In this document: positions 13,794 to 17,177 of the stretch, piece after piece
Numbering within the stretch: position 1 is the stretch's first letter
Layout of the letters: each line of letters begins with the position of its first letter
Source: Lacrimispora sp. 210928-DFI.3.58
Lineage (GTDB): Bacteria; Bacillota; Clostridia; Lachnospirales; Lachnospiraceae
NCBI RefSeq assembly: GCF_020554865.1
Contig: NZ_JAJCIC010000056.1
Span: forward strand, 1-17,177
Length of the DNA: 17,177 bases
Direction: 5' to 3'
Position numbers and translations under genes: made by a program
The notes under the pieces: generated by a model
Told to the model about the DNA's origin: nothing
The model's input: the letters and a program-made list of their open reading frames with translations, nothing else
Databases searched by the model: none

Positions 13794-14192
13794 ATGGATA
13801 GTGTATTTCTATTGGATGGAAAAAGTTATAACGTGGAGGTAGAGGCGGATTCTCTGGAGAGGAGCTTTGCAGTGACCGATACAGACCAATCCGGGCGTAC
13901 TCTCGATTACACCATGAACCGGGACATCATAGGGACTTTCTATAATTATGCTATGAAAGTCTACCCAAAGCCGGATGATCTGGCGGCATATGATGCGTTT
14001 TATGACGCTATATCAGATCCAAATTATGACAGCCATGAAATGACCTTCCCCTATGGGCAGGAGACATTGACCTTCCAGGCCTACGTGTCACAGGGAAAGG
14101 ACAGACTTAGGATCAGAAAAGGCAGGAATATATGGGGAATGGAAGGTATGTCCCTCAACTTTACGGCAATGGAACCACAGAGGAGGCGGTAA
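13794..14192 (+). CDS. Distal-tail-position protein of unknown family
   Basis: This 132-residue protein begins MDSVFLLDGKSYNVEVEADSL and contains RDIIGTFYNYAMKVYPKPDD, YDAFYDAISDP, MTFPYGQETLTFQAYVSQG and a final strand MEGMSLNFTAMEPQRRR. It is beta-rich with a short helix, a small-domain pattern often seen right after the tape measure gene in Clostridia prophages. By position it may be a short distal tail (Dit-like) component joining tube and tip, but it lacks the length of classical Dit proteins and I cannot assign a family. GGAGGGAG precedes ATG 13794 by a short spacer, and the start follows the tape measure stop at once. Confidence 0.68.
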   Translation: MDSVFLLDGKSYNVEVEADSLERSFAVTDTDQSGRTLDYTMNRDIIGTFYNYAMKVYPKPDDLAAYDAFYDAISDPNYDSHEMTFPYGQETLTFQAYVSQGKDRLRIRKGRNIWGMEGMSLNFTAMEPQRRR

Positions 14193-14195
14193 TAC

Positions 14196-16292
14196 ATGAA
14201 GTGGGACACGCGGGTGGAAGAAAACGGCCAGCAGCCATATTCTTCGGTAGAGAACCTTTTGAGTGTGGAACGGTATATACCTCCCTATGCTTACTGCCTG
14301 CCCCGGTATGCCAAAATGGACGGGGTTTATGCAAATGCTCCGGATGAAATTGAACCAGGAGGAAAGGGATATATAAGCGCAGCCTTAAGTGGCCCTGATG
14401 GAGAGTTTGCAGAGCCTCCTGTCATTACAGTTATATTTGACCGTCTAAAAACCAGCAACGGCATATTTATGACCTTCAACCGGATATCAGGAGATTATGC
14501 CAGCAGGATCAATATTGTCTGGTACAAGGATAGTGATCTGGTTTGGGAGCAGGGATTTGAGCCGGATGGGATGGAATATTTTTGCAGGGCAAAGGTACCG
14601 CTGTTTAACCGGCTTATCATTACGTTCCTTGCAACCAGCCGTCCGTGCCGTTACTTGTGGCTGGCAGCTCTTAAAAACCAGAGGATGATGGACGCAGGAG
14701 GTCTTAAAATTGTCTATGATGACATCGCACTAGGGGCGGCAGAGGATAATACTGCAGCTACAGAGGATAAGGATTATTATGTTGATCTTCAGGATTTGAA
14801 AAAGGACATTGAATTTCCGGATTATGCCCTGTGTCTTCCCCGGTATGCAAAGATGGATGGTGATTATATAAACGCACCAGATGAGCTGGAAGATCTGGGA
14901 TATGTAAGTGACAGCATATCGGATAGCATTGGGGAATTTGAGACTCCTCCGTCTATTACATTTACATTCACACAAAATTATTCCAGTGTGGGGATAACCT
15001 TGACATTTAATGATTATTCTGGGGATTACTGCAGCAAGGTCAATATCAAATGGTACCGGGATGATGAACTCCTGGCAGATCGGGAATATACCCCGGATTC
15101 CTATAATTATTTCTGTTATGGGATCGTGGATTATTACAACAAAGTAGTCGTAACATTCCTCGAAACTAGTAAACCCTACCGTAATGTATTTCTTACAGGG
15201 ATCATCTGGGGACTCATCCGGGTATTTAAGGATGATGAGATCGAGGACATTAGCTGTCTTATGGAATTAAATCCAATTTCGGAAGAAGTCAGTATTAATA
15301 CAATGGGATATACTATCCGGAGCAAGTCAGAGTATATATTTGAGTTCCAGAAGCGGCAGAAGCAGACGCTGTATTTTGATGAGGCCATTCTAGGGATCTT
15401 CTACCTGAAGGATGGAAAACAGCTGGGGGCAAAGAGATATTCCGTTGAAACACAAGATGCAGTAGGGCTTTTGGACAGCAGCCAGTTTATGGGCGGTGTG
15501 TACAACGGAATATTGGTATCAGAACTGTTGGATAAGATCATGGAAGGGGAAGGAATCGCTTATTTCATAGATGATGCCTGTGCATCCATTAAAGTCAGCG
15601 GATATCTGCCTATCTGCAGCAAGCGGAATGCCCTGCAGCAGCTGGCCTTTGCAATTGGGGGGCTGGTAGATACCAGCTATGACCGCCAGCTGTATATTTA
15701 TCCGCAGATGACAGAAGTCGTGGGAGAATTTACAGAGCGGGATATTTTCCAGGGACTAACTGTAGAGCATAGTGACATCATAACAGGTATCCGGCTGTAT
15801 GTGCATAGCTATAGCGCTGGGACAGATTCTGCGGAATTGTATAAAGGGGTTCTGAACGGTACTACAAAGATTGAATTTTCAGAACCTTATCATAGCTTGA
15901 CTGTCACAGGAGGAACACTAGGGGAGTATGGCGATAATTATGCATACATCGTAGGAAATGGTCAGGAAGTGGTACTGTCCGGGCTTAAGTATAACCACAG
16001 CACAAGCTGTCTGCTGCGGGAGAATCCGCAGATAACCCAGAACAAAAACATCGCTGAAATAAAGGAAGCCACACTGGTGACTTCTGATAATGCACAGACC
16101 GTGTTAGATCAGGCGTACCGATATTACAGCGATAATGAAAGAGTGAGCTTTCGGGCTGTGATCAACGACCAGGAGCTGGGGGACCGGGTGAATGTGGCAA
16201 CAGGCTTTAAAGGAACCATGACAGGAACAATCAGGAAATTAGATTTTAAGTTTTCAAGAAGAAAGATTACGGCGGAGGTGACAGTAGGGTGA
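14196..16292 (+). CDS. Tail tip / hub protein with duplicated N-terminal domain
   Basis: This 698-residue protein follows the distal tail gene and probably forms the tail hub or tip (Tal-like place). Its front is a tandem duplication: the segment from Y31 (CLPRYAKMDG..NAPDE) recurs from Y210 as CLPRYAKMDGDYINAPDE, 179 residues later, and each copy goes on to ITF..SGDY...NI.WY...F.PD...YFC and ITFL.TS.P.R. Residues about 360-698 are a different part with GYTIRSKSEYIFEFQ, GYLPICSKRNALQQLAFAIGG (about 466-486) and a beta-rich C-terminus ending ITAEVTVG; this part resembles the hub region of siphophage tail proteins. No endopeptidase motif is evident. Its TGA overlaps the GTG of the next gene. 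Confidence 0.78.
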   Translation: MKWDTRVEENGQQPYSSVENLLSVERYIPPYAYCLPRYAKMDGVYANAPDEIEPGGKGYISAALSGPDGEFAEPPVITVIFDRLKTSNGIFMTFNRISGDYASRINIVWYKDSDLVWEQGFEPDGMEYFCRAKVPLFNRLIITFLATSRPCRYLWLAALKNQRMMDAGGLKIVYDDIALGAAEDNTAATEDKDYYVDLQDLKKDIEFPDYALCLPRYAKMDGDYINAPDELEDLGYVSDSISDSIGEFETPPSITFTFTQNYSSVGITLTFNDYSGDYCSKVNIKWYRDDELLADREYTPDSYNYFCYGIVDYYNKVVVTFLETSKPYRNVFLTGIIWGLIRVFKDDEIEDISCLMELNPISEEVSINTMGYTIRSKSEYIFEFQKRQKQTLYFDEAILGIFYLKDGKQLGAKRYSVETQDAVGLLDSSQFMGGVYNGILVSELLDKIMEGEGIAYFIDDACASIKVSGYLPICSKRNALQQLAFAIGGLVDTSYDRQLYIYPQMTEVVGEFTERDIFQGLTVEHSDIITGIRLYVHSYSAGTDSAELYKGVLNGTTKIEFSEPYHSLTVTGGTLGEYGDNYAYIVGNGQEVVLSGLKYNHSTSCLLRENPQITQNKNIAEIKEATLVTSDNAQTVLDQAYRYYSDNERVSFRAVINDQELGDRVNVATGFKGTMTGTIRKLDFKFSRRKITAEVTVG
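14286..15240 (+). repeat. Tandem domain duplication in the tail tip gene (period 537 bases)
   Basis: Two copies of a roughly 140-residue domain start at 14286 and 14823. The protein similarity is high at the start of each copy (YA.CLPRYAKMDG.Y.NAPDE), moderate after it, and the period is 179 residues. The DNA copies share words such as CCCCGGTATGC but are diverged, so the duplication is not recent. Confidence 0.75.
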
Positions 16293-16702
16293 GTACCGTT
16301 TTGGACACGTTGATCACGGACAGGACAGCGGCGGATCTGGATGCTGACCTGGACAAGGTATATGCGGATTATATCTGTTTAAACCGGGTGGAGGAGGCCT
16401 GTGCCTTCCTCGCTGATAGACTGGGAGTGGATATCAGGACAAGGGTATGGTCCATGGAAGACTTCCGAACAGAGACAGAGATGGAGCGATTGTCAGGAAA
16501 TATAAAAGCACTCCGGTCTGCTTACTTTGTGAAGGCCAATACACCGGCTGCCCCCGCAAAGATTACATATAAGAGCATTTATCAGGCAAATGATATTGAA
16601 CAGATACTGAAAGACCTGGGAGAAATGTACAGCAATATGATCAGTGGGCAACAACATCTGTCTTTTGTGCTGGGATCAAAAATGTTAGGAAACAGGAGGT
16701 GA
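16289..16702 (+). CDS. Tail-associated protein of unknown function
   Basis: This 137-residue protein begins MSTVLDTLITDRTAADLDADLDKVYADYI, a helical start of a kind I recognise from uncharacterised proteins at the tail end of Clostridia prophages. It continues with a helical CAFLADRLGVDIRTRV and a WSMEDFRTETEMERL segment, followed by a more variable polar part and a short Met-rich helix. It may be a tail-fibre adaptor or chaperone; this cannot be told from sequence. GTG 16289 overlaps the stop of the preceding gene and follows GGCGGAGG (16271-16278) by 10 bases. No further domain is recognised. Confidence 0.6.
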   Translation: MSTVLDTLITDRTAADLDADLDKVYADYICLNRVEEACAFLADRLGVDIRTRVWSMEDFRTETEMERLSGNIKALRSAYFVKANTPAAPAKITYKSIYQANDIEQILKDLGEMYSNMISGQQHLSFVLGSKMLGNRR

Positions 16703-16706
16703 AACA

Positions 16707-17156
16707 GTGGGGTTATTGAAAACAGATTATAAGGATGATGTGTTTGAGGGAAACCGAAAGTACCGATTGACACAGGATGCCGATGGAAATACAGAGATTC
16801 AGGATGTAACAGAATATAACCAGCAGGGAGATACGTTTGGAGCTGAAGATATAAATAACCTTACCCGTGCGATTAACCAAATTCAAGATTTTATAAGCGT
16901 CACCCTCCCCGCTGCCAACTGGACGGGTACCGAAGCACCATTCGTACAGACCGTAACGGTGGAAGGGATAACAGAGACGGACAAACCCGATCAGGGGATC
17001 ATCTACCCGGAAAACTGCACCAGAGCACAGCAGAAGGCAATCAATAAGGCAACGGGCTACCTATATGACCTGGAGACAGGGGATGGTACAGTAACCTTTC
17101 GGGCAACGCTGAAACCTACAGTGGATATTACCCTGGGGCTGAAAGGAGTGAATTGA
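16707..17156 (+). CDS. Tail appendage/fibre-like protein
   Basis: This 149-residue protein has an N-terminal motif region with NRKYRLTQDADGNTEIQDVTEY and DTFGAEDINNLTRAIN, and a beta-rich C-terminal half beginning SVTLPAANWTGTEAPFVQTVTVEGI. Both halves are recurrent in Firmicute phage tail and fibre proteins. The N-terminal motif (YNQQGDTFGAEDIN) is seen at the start of appendage proteins, and the latter half is like a short repeat-bearing adhesion domain (VTVEGI, YLYDLETGDGTVTFRA). It may help attach a fibre or bind the host; no receptor can be named. GTG 16707 follows AGGAGG (16695-16700) closely, and the next gene starts two bases after its stop. Confidence 0.62.
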   Translation: MGLLKTDYKDDVFEGNRKYRLTQDADGNTEIQDVTEYNQQGDTFGAEDINNLTRAINQIQDFISVTLPAANWTGTEAPFVQTVTVEGITETDKPDQGIIYPENCTRAQQKAINKATGYLYDLETGDGTVTFRATLKPTVDITLGLKGVN

Positions 17157-17157
17157 T

Positions 17158-17177
17158 ATGGCGCATGTACCGATTAC
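17158..17177 (+). CDS. Next tail gene, 5' end only
   Basis: ATG at 17158 follows the previous stop by one base, with GGAG about ten bases upstream, and reads M-A-H-V-P-I-T before the window ends. It is too short for any identification, but the spacing and Shine-Dalgarno site make it a credible start of another gene of the same operon. Confidence 0.5.

Noticed and set aside
10246..16707. Repeated 12-base word GAGGTGAAACAG before the tape measure (10246) and the 16707 gene
   Set aside because: It is a ribosome binding site plus spacer; similarity of translation signals is a simpler explanation than a regulatory repeat.

Overview
The window is the packaging, head and tail part of a temperate-type siphophage genome, almost certainly a prophage or phage of a Gram-positive Firmicute, most likely of the Clostridia/Lachnospiraceae type. 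The reasons are strong AGGAGG-type ribosome binding sites before nearly every gene, frequent GTG and TTG starts, roughly even base composition, and gene families typical of prophages in that group. All genes read on the + strand and most overlap or abut, as in a single late operon. No sheath or baseplate-wedge genes are seen, so the tail is inferred to be long and non-contractile. No integrase, repressor, lysis gene, tRNA or CRISPR array is visible.

Layout. Positions 1-1547 hold packaging: the C-terminal end of the small terminase subunit and a complete large terminase with ATPase and nuclease motifs. Positions 1547-2961 are the portal gene, which is broken by an apparent one-base frameshift near 1714. 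Positions 2966-4516 encode a minor head protein of the Phage_min_cap2/MuF type. It carries an AT-rich C-terminal extension resembling the small nuclease domains fused to phage head proteins. A 59-residue cysteine-containing gene overlaps its end.

Positions 4684-5273 are a small accessory block: a hairpin, a 44-residue putative zinc protein, a phage-encoded Prp cysteine protease and a second hairpin. Positions 5347-6959 encode the scaffold and the major capsid protein. Both carry the peptide MNLQLFA near the N-terminus, which matches the Prp cleavage motif known from ribosomal protein bL27 leaders. Positions 6978-8667 are head-tail connector and completion genes. Positions 8668-10218 are the major tail protein and two tail-assembly proteins. 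Positions 10259-13792 encode a 1177-residue tape measure with an unusual tryptophan-anchored repeat. Positions 13794-17156 encode tail-tip proteins, one with a tandemly duplicated domain, and a further tail gene begins at 17158.

How the genes work together. Terminase packages DNA through the portal into a capsid built from scaffold and coat protein, both probably trimmed by the phage's own Prp. Connector proteins close the head, and the tail tube is built on the tape measure with tail-tip proteins at its end. The most interesting points are the Prp/substrate module, the MuF nuclease-like cassette with its small partner gene, the broken portal, the hairpins placed exactly on stop codons, and the 27/20-residue alternating repeat of the tape measure. 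None of this is a clearly new class of system; it is an ordinary structural module with several features worth checking.
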